64,000 nucleotides of DNA from Thalassospira profundimaris WP0211. Lineage in GTDB: Bacteria; Pseudomonadota; Alphaproteobacteria; Rhodospirillales; Thalassospiraceae. The stretch covers positions 1-64,000 of the forward strand of contig NZ_AMRN01000010.1 of assembly GCF_000300275.1 (NCBI RefSeq). The letters are read 5' to 3'. The first letter of the stretch is position 1; every line of letters begins with the position of its first letter. Both the position numbers and the translations under genes were made by a program. Positions 17,973 to 26,231 of this stretch are shown here, in pieces. Under the pieces are notes generated by a model. It was not told where the DNA came from and made no database searches. It saw nothing but the letters and a program-made list of their open reading frames with translations.

Positions 17973-18809
17973 TCAGATGCCCTGCGGAATGCGATCCAGC
18001 CGGGCCAGATACATTTCCTTGTGTGCACGCAGGGCCGCATCTGTCGCCTTCAGGGCCGAGGCCGGTGTATCACCGCTTTGCGCGTGATAAAGCCCGAATA
18101 CCGGCACAACCGGGATTGGTTTGCCCTTGTGGGTATAGGGATGTTGATCAAGCCATCTTGTGATGGCGTCAACGCGTTGCCAGACATCTTCCTCGTCAAC
18201 ATTGTACATCAGGGCGGCAAAGTCATTGCAGCCGAGATATCCCAAATGATGCGGCGCCATGATGAAATCGGCCATGATGCGCCGGACATAGTTAAACAGG
18301 CCGTCTTTGCAGTCCTGCCCGTGAAGTTGCAGGATATCGTCAAGATTGGCCAACTCGCACATCAACACCATGCGGCTTGTCCGGTCCGCGCCAACCAGTG
18401 ACATTTCGTTTTCAAGGATCTGCATGAAGGCCGGCCTGCTGATCGCGCCGGTAAAGGGATCGCGGCCCTCATTGCGGGCAAGATGGGCCTGGCGTTGCTT
18501 CAGTTCATTGAGATTTTCGGTCAGGCCGTTGATGCGCACCATCAGGCGACCAATCGCCTGTTCTACCGCAGGTGTAACCTGTTGATCCGGAATACCCAGA
18601 ACGTTTGCGATATCGGGGGTGTGATAGGGTGTCTTGTCGACCGGATCAGGTATGGCGTCGGTGTCGATATCAACCTGATGGTCCTGATTTGGCGCACGAC
18701 GACGGCCCGCATCCTTGCCATATGCAAGAATCCCGTAAGGGCTTGATGGATATCGTCCATCCCCGCCCCCCATAGAGGGTGTCATTGATCCTGGTCTTGT
18801 GACTTTCAT
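17973..18809 (-). CDS. Degenerate GGDEF-domain protein, predicted inactive
   Basis: A 278-residue cytosolic protein. Residues 1-75 are low-complexity and disordered-looking, and 80-115 form a helix. The rest follows the GGDEF fold: DPFTGAISRPAFMQIL (matching DPLTGLxNRRAF), a helix-strand-helix core, and GCNDF at 193-197 where active enzymes have GG(D/E)EF. The substrate-binding glycine and metal-binding acid are both altered, so I predict no diguanylate cyclase activity and possibly a regulatory or scaffold role. No sensor domain or membrane segment is visible. It is monocistronic. Confidence 0.72.
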   Translation of the reverse strand: MKVTRPGSMTPSMGGGDGRYPSSPYGILAYGKDAGRRRAPNQDHQVDIDTDAIPDPVDKTPYHTPDIANVLGIPDQQVTPAVEQAIGRLMVRINGLTENLNELKQRQAHLARNEGRDPFTGAISRPAFMQILENEMSLVGADRTSRMVLMCELANLDDILQLHGQDCKDGLFNYVRRIMADFIMAPHHLGYLGCNDFAALMYNVDEEDVWQRVDAITRWLDQHPYTHKGKPIPVVPVFGLYHAQSGDTPASALKATDAALRAHKEMYLARLDRIPQGI

Positions 18810-19068
18810 GTCTGACCTTCGCGTGCTACCTGCACAGTTATATAAGGCAATGGTAAATAATAGATCAAAAACGCAATTAATTCACCAATATTTTCAATCC
18901 TGAGTGACATTGGCTGCGATTTGCCATTACTTCATGGATTTCTTAATAAGGTCAGCATCATATACAAGGCTTTTCCCGATAAGACAATCCCGCAAGCAAG
19001 CTTGCATGATAGAACTTGCTGCATATAATGCGGGCCTTCATGAAACCGCCCGAAACGGAGCCGCCACT

Positions 19069-19569
19069 ATGAGCGATCAAACCCCGGTCATCGGCATTAT
19101 CATGGGAAGCCAGTCAGACTGGGAAACCATGAAAAATGCAGCAGATGTCCTTGATGCGTTGAACGTCGCGTACGAGACCAAGATCGTCTCCGCCCATCGC
19201 ACGCCTGATCGCCTGTATGACTATGCCAAAACGGCAAAGTCGCGCGGCCTTAAGGTCATCATCGCCGGTGCCGGTGGTGCGGCCCACCTTCCGGGCATGG
19301 CTGCGGCCATGACCCCGCTTCCGGTTCTGGGTGTTCCGGTTCAAAGCCGTACCCTTAAGGGCCTTGATAGCCTGCTTTCCATCGTTCAGATGCCGGGCGG
19401 CGTTCCGGTCGGCACCCTTGCCATCGGTTCTGCCGGTGCCAAGAATGCTGGCCTGATGGCGGCCGAAATCATGGCCCTTATGGATGATGGCCTTGCCGCC
19501 CGCCTTGATGACTGGCGCGCAGCCCAGACCGCATCGGTCGCAGACGAGCCGGTCGACCCGGCACCCTGA
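19069..19569 (+). CDS. purE: N5-carboxyaminoimidazole ribonucleotide mutase PurE
   Basis: A 166-residue class I PurE. It shows [23 protein letters not shown] with the catalytic histidine, [16 protein letters not shown], and PVLGVPVQS. It converts N5-CAIR to CAIR in de novo purine synthesis, using the product of PurK encoded next door. The start is the ATG at 19069, preceded by ACGGAG; the frame is open further upstream to 18904 but without family similarity. A terminator-like hairpin separates it from purK. Confidence 0.96.
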   Translation: MSDQTPVIGIIMGSQSDWETMKNAADVLDALNVAYETKIVSAHRTPDRLYDYAKTAKSRGLKVIIAGAGGAAHLPGMAAAMTPLPVLGVPVQSRTLKGLDSLLSIVQMPGGVPVGTLAIGSAGAKNAGLMAAEIMALMDDGLAARLDDWRAAQTASVADEPVDPAP

Positions 19570-19584
19570 TATCCTGATCTGAAA

Positions 19585-19615
19585 AAGGCGCCCCCGACGG
19601 GGCGCGTTTTTGTTT
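19585..19615 (+). terminator. Terminator-like hairpin between purE and purK
   Basis: GGCGCCCCC/GGGGCGC with a short loop is followed by GTTTTTGTTTG. It lies 20 bp after the purE stop and about 60 bp before the purK start, so it may reduce read-through within the operon. Confidence 0.7.
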
Positions 19616-19672
19616 GATTGCACCAGATTTGACGATTGCCCGACAGATGGGCGAGTTTTGATCGAGGAATAC

Positions 19673-20758
19673 ATGACGGATTTCGACACGCGCATCATCG
19701 CCCCGGGCAGCATCATTGGCATTATGGGCAACGGTCAGCTTGGCCGCATGGCTGCCTTCTGTGCGGCGGAGCTTGGCTATAAGGTCCATGTGTTTGGCCC
19801 CGGTGCCGACAGCCCGACCGAACAGGTCTGCGCCAAGGCAACTGTTGCCGATTACAGCGACCTTGATGCCCTGCGCGCCTTTGCCGAGGATGTCGATGTG
19901 GTGACGTTTGAATTTGAAAACGTCCCGCATGACAGCGTCAAACTGCTGGCCGATCTTGTGCCGGTCCGTCCGGGCTGGAAATGCCTGCACATTTCGCAAA
20001 ACCGCCTGCGCGAAAAGACCTTCTGCAATGATCATGGCATTGGCACCGCGCCGTTTGAGGCGGTCCGATCCCTTGCCGATCTTGGGGCCGCCGTTGCCAA
20101 GCTTGGCCGTCCGTCGGTTCTGAAAACAACTGAACTGGGTTATGACGGCAAGGGGCAAGTCAAGATCGCTGCTGATACCGACCTTGCCGAAGCCTGGTCT
20201 GAAATGGGCGGGGCCGAGGCCATCCTTGAAGGCTTCATCTCGTTCGAGCGCGAGATTTCCGTCATTGTTGCCCGTGGCGTTAAAGGCGACACCGCCTGTT
20301 TCTGCCCGGTCGAGAACGTGCACACCAATCACATCCTTGATGTCACCGTTGCCCCGGCTGAAATCGCAGACGACCTTTCGAAAAAGGCCGAAGACATCGC
20401 GATCAAGCTGGTCAGCGCGATGGAATTTGTCGGGCTTCTGGCGGTTGAAATGTTTGTCACCTCTGAAGGCGACATTCTGGTCAATGAAGTCGCGCCGCGT
20501 CCGCACAATTCCGGTCACTGGACGATTGATGCCTGCATCACCAGCCAGTTCGAACAGTTCATCCGGGCTGTTTGCGGCCTGCCGCTGGGCGATCCGGCCC
20601 ATCATTCCAAGGCCCGCATGAAGAACCTTCTGGGTGACGACATCAATGACTGGCAGGCAATTTTGACCGAGCCGAATGCCAAACTGCATCTCTATGGCAA
20701 GGCCGAAGCAAAGCCTGGACGCAAGATGGGCCATGTGACCTGGGTTCTGCCGAAATAA
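19673..20758 (+). CDS. purK: N5-carboxyaminoimidazole ribonucleotide synthase PurK
   Basis: A 361-residue ATP-grasp enzyme that carboxylates AIR with bicarbonate and ATP. The N-terminal Rossmann-like domain has GIMGNGQLGRM, and the ATP-grasp domain has LKTTELGYDGKGQ, the EGFISFEREISVIVAR strand and NEVAPRPHNSGHWT with the metal-binding acids. The start at 19673 has GAGGA six bases upstream. It acts directly before PurE, encoded upstream. A strong terminator follows. Confidence 0.96.
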   Translation: MTDFDTRIIAPGSIIGIMGNGQLGRMAAFCAAELGYKVHVFGPGADSPTEQVCAKATVADYSDLDALRAFAEDVDVVTFEFENVPHDSVKLLADLVPVRPGWKCLHISQNRLREKTFCNDHGIGTAPFEAVRSLADLGAAVAKLGRPSVLKTTELGYDGKGQVKIAADTDLAEAWSEMGGAEAILEGFISFEREISVIVARGVKGDTACFCPVENVHTNHILDVTVAPAEIADDLSKKAEDIAIKLVSAMEFVGLLAVEMFVTSEGDILVNEVAPRPHNSGHWTIDACITSQFEQFIRAVCGLPLGDPAHHSKARMKNLLGDDINDWQAILTEPNAKLHLYGKAEAKPGRKMGHVTWVLPK

Positions 20759-20789
20759 GGCAAACTTGAACACCGACCAAAACAACAAG

Positions 20790-20824
20790 AAGCCCCGGAT
20801 GCCAAGTGTCTCCGGGGCTTTTTC
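20790..20824 (+). terminator. Intrinsic terminator of purK
   Basis: Stem AAGCCCCGGA/TCCGGGGCTT (20790-20799 and 20811-20820) with an 11-nt loop, then TTTTCG. Confidence 0.88.
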
Positions 20825-20937
20825 GTATGTGATTCATAACGTTACACAAAACATCACTCGACTGGCATTTTATGCCCAGTTGATTGGCATCCGGTTTGCT
20901 GTTGAAGGGGCAGGAAACTCTTAACGGATGACATGTG

Positions 20938-21618
20938 ATGAAAAAACTTCTGATCATTCTTTCACTGACCCTTGGCCTGATCGCTGTTGAAAGCCGCACG
21001 AACCAAGCCACGGCCACACCGGGTGCCGCAGGCTTCCCGGATGTGATCGAAGGCGACAAGCTGCGCTTTGGCAATCTGATTGTCGAACTGTTTGGCATTC
21101 GCGCGCCAAAACCCGGCATGATCTGCCGGGCCGGATCGGTCGAATTCCAGTGTGGTGCGGCGGCGGCTCAGGCGCTTGATCGCATCATTGAAAACTATGC
21201 GATCAAATGTCAGCAGGTCTCGGACGTGCAACTGTTCCCGATGCTGACCGAATGCCAGATGGGTCAGGTCGATCTGAACCGCCTGATCCTGCGCGCCGGG
21301 TGGGCGATGGTCGATATGGTCAGCTGCGACACCCATCCGAGCTGCAGCACCTATTTGCGTGATCAGCAGTTCGCCAAGGACAACAAAAAGGGCATCTGGA
21401 TGGGCACCCCGCCGTCCGAACTGGTCGCCCTTGCTGCCAAGCCGCCAAAATATGACCTTCAGGAAGCCGATGACGCCAACGCGCTTAAGACCCTGATTGA
21501 GGATGAGCTTGAACCACAGCGCCCGGAAAATCCGATCGAGATTGATCTGGCATCTGAAATGGAAGAAGCCAACAAACCCGACATGACGCTTTTAAGTTTC
21601 CTGACAAACACCTTCTGA
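20938..21618 (+). CDS. Secreted SNase-fold (thermonuclease-like) protein, probably catalytically inactive
   Basis: A 226-residue protein with a signal peptide (MKKLLIILSLTLGLIAV then a polar region to about residue 26). Residues 35-155 follow the staphylococcal nuclease fold: IEGDKLRFGN, VELFGIRAPK, MGQVDLNRLILRAGWA and a DQQFAKDNKKGIW end. The catalytic Arg35 and Glu43 of the family align with E and K in VELFGIRAPK, and no YGR (Arg87) is seen, so nuclease activity is unlikely. Six cysteines suggest disulfides in the periplasm. The last 70 residues are an acidic extension. A GTG one codon earlier is an alternative start. Confidence 0.75.
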   Translation: MKKLLIILSLTLGLIAVESRTNQATATPGAAGFPDVIEGDKLRFGNLIVELFGIRAPKPGMICRAGSVEFQCGAAAAQALDRIIENYAIKCQQVSDVQLFPMLTECQMGQVDLNRLILRAGWAMVDMVSCDTHPSCSTYLRDQQFAKDNKKGIWMGTPPSELVALAAKPPKYDLQEADDANALKTLIEDELEPQRPENPIEIDLASEMEEANKPDMTLLSFLTNTF

Positions 21619-21691
21619 TCAGGACACACCAAAGCTTTCGTGAGAGAGTTCCTACTAAATCACCAAACGTTGGAGAATTTGGATCAGAACC

Positions 21692-22483
21692 TTAAATACG
21701 ATGTCTTTTAGACAGCTTTAGATAGCCGTAGCCAGTTTCGGGATCATTAAACTTCTTGTGGAAGCGGTCCTCAAACTCAGGTTCGATCATCTCGTAGATG
21801 CATTTCAGTAAACCTTGAACTTTGTTGCACGATTTATTGAACTCTGTTTGCATTTCCGAGAGCCCCTCTCTCATATATCGAGAGGTATCAATTTTTATAC
21901 CATTACGGTCAACGCCAGTAATTTTATTACCATGATGTTCATGAAAACTCACATCACGAAATGCTTGACTGTCTGAAGAGATGCCTCTTTCGAAGCCATG
22001 ATGAAAACGTTGATTTCTCTCTGTGCGCAGCTCTTCGGGGGCACTCTGTAAATCGGCCAGAATCTGACATACCTCTTCCGGTATATCAGCCTTGAATAAC
22101 TTCTGGACTGTACATTTTCTGGCCGGCAAACCTGTTTCATATACTTCGTTTACAAGCAATGCTGCGCAGTCAGATAGAGACGTTATCCTCATTAAAAATG
22201 AATCTGCCGAGAAGTTTATCCATTCAAACTTTGAGACTGGTAATCGTCCTTGGATAAACTCCTCTGAAAGCCAGAACAAGTCACCTACGCTGTTGAGGGA
22301 CTCCACCCGAGTGACTAAGCTTCCAACCCGTCCTTGAACATTGAATACGTATAAGCAGTCAGGATACTTCGACAACTCCTCGTACGTATCGAAGTAGCCA
22401 ACACAGATTCCCAAGTCATAAACCCGACCAACAAAGCTATGACCGTCTGAACTGAGATAGCATCTGTCGTTTTTTTCAGGCAC
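21692..22483 (-). CDS. Orphan protein with an HEPN-type RNxxxH motif, AT-rich
   Basis: A 263-residue soluble protein of unknown function. The only motif I recognise is RNQRFH at about 156-161, the R-N-x3-H signature of HEPN ribonuclease and toxin domains, within predicted helical sequence. The C-terminal third is also helical. Base composition differs from the neighbours: three 60-base lines I counted inside it run 37-48% G+C against 63% for a line in the adjacent COQ9 gene. It starts at GTG with GAGG upstream, 60 bp downstream of COQ9 on the same strand. No partner antitoxin gene adjoins it. Horizontal acquisition is likely; toxin function is speculative. Confidence 0.65.
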   Translation of the reverse strand: MPEKNDRCYLSSDGHSFVGRVYDLGICVGYFDTYEELSKYPDCLYVFNVQGRVGSLVTRVESLNSVGDLFWLSEEFIQGRLPVSKFEWINFSADSFLMRITSLSDCAALLVNEVYETGLPARKCTVQKLFKADIPEEVCQILADLQSAPEELRTERNQRFHHGFERGISSDSQAFRDVSFHEHHGNKITGVDRNGIKIDTSRYMREGLSEMQTEFNKSCNKVQGLLKCIYEMIEPEFEDRFHKKFNDPETGYGYLKLSKRHRI

Positions 22484-22543
22484 CCCAGACCTCTTCAGCC
22501 TTATTGGGTTAACGCAAAGATATGATACTCCAAACTGCCAGGT

Positions 22544-23239
22544 CTAACCACCAAACTGACGGCGCATCCGGCCCGGCGTTGGCATGCAACGCGCAATCTT
22601 GGCCCCCATTTTAAACGGGGCGGCGGCAAACTTGCCAGCCTTGCCAATCTTGGCGGTGATTTTCGGGATCTGCATGACATTGCCAATCCGGCGATCCAGG
22701 AATGCCCAGCTATCGGCATGGCCTTCGGACGTGTCATCCAGCCAATAGGCAAGCGTTGATCCATAGACACCAGCCAGCAGCATCCGCTTGGTGTACCAGT
22801 TATGATCGGTCGAGGTATCACCGGCCGCAACCCACATCTTGTCCACAGTGCCATGGGTCAGTTTCAGACCAAGGGCGGCATTCTGCGGCAGGGTCATATA
22901 GGCAAGGGCTGCGCGCACGGTATCTTTCTGATCTTCGACCAGATCAAGGCGGGTCTTGACCGCCGCCGCAATGCGATCACGAATTTTAAGGTTCTCAAGG
23001 CCCATTTCATCAAGGGCAGCGACCATCTTGCGATCGGTCAGCTCGACATAGGTGACGATGGCCTGACGAATGCCGTTGGGCAGCAGTCGGTCGACCTCGC
23101 CCGGGGCAAGGTCAAGGTCCTCTGCACCAGCCTGCAGGGCCTGTTTGGTCCAGCCATCAAACGGCACATGCTCAAGGGCTGCCTCGACCAGTGCTTCGCG
23201 CTGGGCTTGCAGGCGGGTCATGCTTTCAGTGACAGACAT
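22544..23239 (-). CDS. coq9: COQ9 family ubiquinone biosynthesis protein
   Basis: A 231-residue member of the COQ9 family. The diagnostic block is DTSTDHNWYTKRMLLAGVY then YWLDD at about 142-168, preceded by a TetR-like helical N-terminus (ALVEAALEHVPFDGW). COQ9 binds lipids and supports the hydroxylation step of ubiquinone synthesis at the membrane; in bacteria the role is inferred. The last 40 residues are basic. Its ATG directly abuts the def stop codon, so the two are translationally linked. Confidence 0.92.
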   Translation of the reverse strand: MSVTESMTRLQAQREALVEAALEHVPFDGWTKQALQAGAEDLDLAPGEVDRLLPNGIRQAIVTYVELTDRKMVAALDEMGLENLKIRDRIAAAVKTRLDLVEDQKDTVRAALAYMTLPQNAALGLKLTHGTVDKMWVAAGDTSTDHNWYTKRMLLAGVYGSTLAYWLDDTSEGHADSWAFLDRRIGNVMQIPKITAKIGKAGKFAAAPFKMGAKIARCMPTPGRMRRQFGG

Positions 23240-23824
23240 TCAGGCCTCCTCATCATCAGATCCGGCATCGGTCGCAACCGACTGCCTAAAGGTAGTCTCG
23301 GGCGGGTTTTCGCGCAATTCCTCGTTAAATCCAAGCAACGACATATCTTCCATACGTTCGGGATACATCACCCCGATCAAATGATCATATTCGTGCTGAA
23401 CCACGCGGGCATGGAAACCACCGGCGGTGTGTTCCACAGCTTCGCCCTTCTCATTTAACCCGCGGTAACGGATTTTGTTCCATCGCGGCACCACACCCTG
23501 AAGGCCCGGGATCGACAAACAACCTTCCCAGCCATCAACGATTTCATCGCCAATCGGCTCGATTTCCGGGTTGATCAGAACGCTCAAGGGCACCTCGCCA
23601 TCGTCGGGATCGTTGCTTTTGCGAAGGGCCGGCACGTAATAGACCATGATCGCCAGGGACTGAAACACCTGTGGTGCCGCAAGGCCAACGCCCCCGGCAT
23701 CCTTCATGGTGTCCTTCATATCAGCAATCAGGCGCTGAATTTCGGGATCAAGCGGGTCTTCGACACGGTCTGCAACGCGGCGCAGAACCGGGTGGCCCAT
23801 CCGGGCAATTTTAAGGATCGACAT
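23240..23824 (-). CDS. def: Peptide deformylase
   Basis: A 194-residue metalloenzyme that removes the N-formyl group from nascent proteins. The three motifs are GVGLAAPQV (GxGLAAPQ), EGCLS with the metal-ligand cysteine, and QHEYDHL with two histidines and the catalytic Glu. The start at 23824 (MSILKIARMGHP) matches the family; a further six codons upstream are open. It lies immediately upstream of COQ9 with no gap. The acidic C-terminal tail is variable. Many alphaproteobacteria carry a second deformylase next to fmt, which is not in this window. Confidence 0.95.
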   Translation of the reverse strand: MSILKIARMGHPVLRRVADRVEDPLDPEIQRLIADMKDTMKDAGGVGLAAPQVFQSLAIMVYYVPALRKSNDPDDGEVPLSVLINPEIEPIGDEIVDGWEGCLSIPGLQGVVPRWNKIRYRGLNEKGEAVEHTAGGFHARVVQHEYDHLIGVMYPERMEDMSLLGFNEELRENPPETTFRQSVATDAGSDDEEA

Positions 23825-23875
23825 GGCCCTATATCCAACCAAAAACGACCGGCTGTAAAGTCCTAATGCCCTGCC

Positions 23876-25117
23876 CTAGTGTCCCGCAAAGACCAGAGTC
23901 TGGATCGGCCAGATCAATGCCTGCACGCGCAACAGGATGGCATGCACGGCACCGACTGTTTGCACCATATGCAAAAACAGCCACCGCCCTGTTCCGATAT
24001 CAGGATCTTCAAGCTGATCATGGGTGTTGGTATAGGCATTGGCGGCACATTTACTGCCAAGCGGCACATCACGGATCGTTTCCGGATAAAGCGGCACCAT
24101 CTTGGCAAGGAAGGTGCCCGGCCGTGCGCGATCAGTGATATCAAGCAACTGGTCCGTTGGCCGGAATTGGCCAGCGGCAATGACCGGCTGCACGTCGGTC
24201 ACCACCATCGGGATGATTTCAAACGGCAATGACGCACAGGTAACCTCGGTAATCACACCGGGCTTGACCACCTGTGTGGCGATCTGGGCAAAGCCTGCCT
24301 GATAGATCGTCTCGCCGTCCTTTTCCGGGATCAGGATTCCCGCCGGACGCAGGACCGGACTGACATAATCACCAACTTGCAGGGCAAATTGCTGGATCTT
24401 TCCGGCCACACCGGCACGCACCACGGTTTTGGAAAGCTCCGCCTCTGCCGATCTTAGTGCCGCTTGCGCATTGGCAAGCTGCGCCGGAAGCAGGCTTTGA
24501 AGCTTGGTTTCAATCACCGTCATACTTGCAAGGGCCGCGTTCAGCCCGCCTTGCCGGGTTGTTAGGGAAACTTCCAGGCGTTCGACCTCGCGGCGCGAAA
24601 CCGCATTGTTCCCGCGCGACAAAAGATCGGCTTTGACTTCAAGCTCGTCGCGCACCTGATTATAGGCACCGCGGGCCTGTTCAACATTGCCCTCGGCGAC
24701 GGCAAGGTCGGCACGGGTGACATCCAACTGGGCGCGGATTTCGGCAATGAGCTGCTCGGCCATGGCGACGGCTTCGCGTTCGACCCTATTATCAATGCGA
24801 AACAGCGGATCACCGCCCGCGACGACCTGCTCGTTATCGACATAAATCTCGACCACGCGCCCGCCCTTTTCCGGCAGGATCGTCACTGTTCTGAAAAATG
24901 ACGACACATTCATGGTCGATGGATGGAAATAGAAAATAGTCGCAATAAGCGTGATCGTCAGGATCGCACAGCCAACAATGCCATAGCGCAGCTCATACCA
25001 GACGGAAAACAGGGTGATTTCCTTGCCGATGCGTTTGCCCTGCTTGTAACGGCGGAACAGGTAATCGGGCAAGATGGTGAACAGCGAACACAAAAGAAGC
25101 TCAAACATCTTTGGCAT
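23876..25117 (-). CDS. HlyD-family membrane fusion (periplasmic adaptor) protein
   Basis: A 413-residue protein with one N-terminal membrane segment (about 45-66), a biotinyl-lipoyl half-domain, a long alpha-hairpin coiled coil rich in Ala and Glu (about 115-235), then the second lipoyl half and a barrel domain. This is the EmrA/YibH/YiaV architecture. Such adaptors usually link an inner-membrane transporter with an outer-membrane channel, but no transporter or TolC gene is adjacent. It overlaps the upstream small membrane protein gene by 17 bp, so the two are an operon. The ATG has AGGAGA upstream. The cargo is unknown. Confidence 0.85.
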   Translation of the reverse strand: MPKMFELLLCSLFTILPDYLFRRYKQGKRIGKEITLFSVWYELRYGIVGCAILTITLIATIFYFHPSTMNVSSFFRTVTILPEKGGRVVEIYVDNEQVVAGGDPLFRIDNRVEREAVAMAEQLIAEIRAQLDVTRADLAVAEGNVEQARGAYNQVRDELEVKADLLSRGNNAVSRREVERLEVSLTTRQGGLNAALASMTVIETKLQSLLPAQLANAQAALRSAEAELSKTVVRAGVAGKIQQFALQVGDYVSPVLRPAGILIPEKDGETIYQAGFAQIATQVVKPGVITEVTCASLPFEIIPMVVTDVQPVIAAGQFRPTDQLLDITDRARPGTFLAKMVPLYPETIRDVPLGSKCAANAYTNTHDQLEDPDIGTGRWLFLHMVQTVGAVHAILLRVQALIWPIQTLVFAGH

Positions 25118-25514
25118 TCTCCTGCGTCGTTACTGGCTCTGACACAACGGGCGAGTCGTCGACAGTCCCCTTGTTGCGCGCCATTGCCTTGACAGACTGG
25201 GCAATCGACTGGAGCGGGCTATAGAAATCCGGCACCTGAACCACCGCAATTACAAGGGCAGCCAACCAGAACAGGTTGTTATGGGTAAACAATGCCAGAA
25301 GGGTCAGGATACTAATCAGCTGGATTTGCGTATGGTTGGCGTGATGGGCCATGCGTTCGGGCAGTGCATGCAGGCTAAGATAAAGCGCCCCTGCACCAAA
25401 CACCGCCAACACCACGAACCAGACAACAATGGTGAATAAAACATCTGTTTCACCGGGGGCAGTAACAAAAAACGGCGCATGTGCAATCGCCGTTTCGCGC
25501 AAACCACCTTCCAT
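25101..25514 (-). CDS. Small inner-membrane protein, DUF3302-like, partner of HlyD
   Basis: A 137-residue protein with two or three membrane segments (about 25-48, 65-82 and 83-95) and a charged C-terminal tail. Enterobacteria encode short DUF3302 proteins (YiaW, YibI) immediately upstream of HlyD-type YiaV and YibH; the segment LPERMAHHANHTQIQLISI followed by hydrophobic residues resembles that family, but I am unsure of homology. The 17-bp overlap with the HlyD gene indicates translational coupling. The start has GGAGG upstream. Confidence 0.6.
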   Translation of the reverse strand: MEGGLRETAIAHAPFFVTAPGETDVLFTIVVWFVVLAVFGAGALYLSLHALPERMAHHANHTQIQLISILTLLALFTHNNLFWLAALVIAVVQVPDFYSPLQSIAQSVKAMARNKGTVDDSPVVSEPVTTQENAKDV

Positions 25515-25875
25515 TTCCCATCCTCCGAGCTGTTTGCATATCCCGCCCGGAAATCCGGGGAAACCAGATCATCTACCCGATCAGGATCAGGCAATAGATG
25601 TTGTTATCTCAAAGCATTATAACAACCTTTAATGCATTTCTACCATATGGTTATCGCCACATGGTTTTAAAGCAACCAAACCGGAAAACCCGGTAATTGC
25701 CCAAAGGGTTCGCCAAAACGCGGCCAATAAACGCCCAAGGCGAATATCCCCTTCCCTCTTTTCTTTTTGCCAGATTTGCACTATATACAGCCCACGGTCA
25801 GTTTGACCGTAAATCCAACCGGGGGGCATTCCGCACTCCGGGTGTTTTTGTTTTTTTGAAAGGAGCGTGGTTTCC

Positions 25876-26079
25876 GTGCAGGTAATCGTTCGCGACAACA
25901 ATGTCGATCAGGCTCTGAAAGCGCTTAAGAAAAAGATGCAGCGCGAGGGCATTTTCCGTGAGATGAAACTCCGTCGCCACTTTGAAAAGCCGTCGGAGAA
26001 GAAAGCTCGCGAAGGGGCGGAAGCAATCCGTCGTGCCCGCAAGCTGGAGCGTAAGCGCATCGAGCGCGAAGGCTTCTAG
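25876..26079 (+). CDS. rpsU: 30S ribosomal protein S21
   Basis: A 67-residue S21 with [20 protein letters not shown], the conserved [15 protein letters not shown] block and a basic helical tail. It is needed for early steps of translation initiation on the 30S subunit. The start is a GTG at 25876: AGGAG at 25861-25865 is ten bases upstream, while the GTG at 25867 is too close to it. The product then begins MQVIVRDN, like other alphaproteobacterial S21. A hairpin with a UUCG loop and a terminator follow. Confidence 0.95.
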   Translation: MQVIVRDNNVDQALKALKKKMQREGIFREMKLRRHFEKPSEKKAREGAEAIRRARKLERKRIEREGF

Positions 26080-26120
26080 TCTTTTTCACTTTCGGGGTAT
26101 CTCGAACGTGACTGTACGAT

Positions 26121-26142
26121 CGAATTTAGTTCGCTAAATTCG
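26121..26142. repeat. Perfect hairpin with a UUCG tetraloop downstream of rpsU
   Basis: CGAATTTAG (26121-26129) and CTAAATTCG (26134-26142) form a 9-bp stem capped by TTCG. UUCG closed by a C-G or G-C pair is an unusually stable loop. It lies 40 bp after the rpsU stop, before the terminator, and could stabilise the mRNA 3' end. Confidence 0.7.
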
Positions 26143-26154
26143 GACCCGTGCGCC

Positions 26155-26192
26155 AAGCCCGCCTCGGAGCAATCCGGGCGGGTTTGGTTTTT
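26155..26192 (+). terminator. Intrinsic terminator of rpsU
   Basis: AAGCCCGCC/GGCGGGTTT (26155-26163 and 26177-26185, one G-T pair) is followed by GGTTTTT. Confidence 0.75.
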
Positions 26193-26231
26193 CTGGGCCT
26201 TGGCATCAGTCATGGCTTGGTCAAGAATTGA

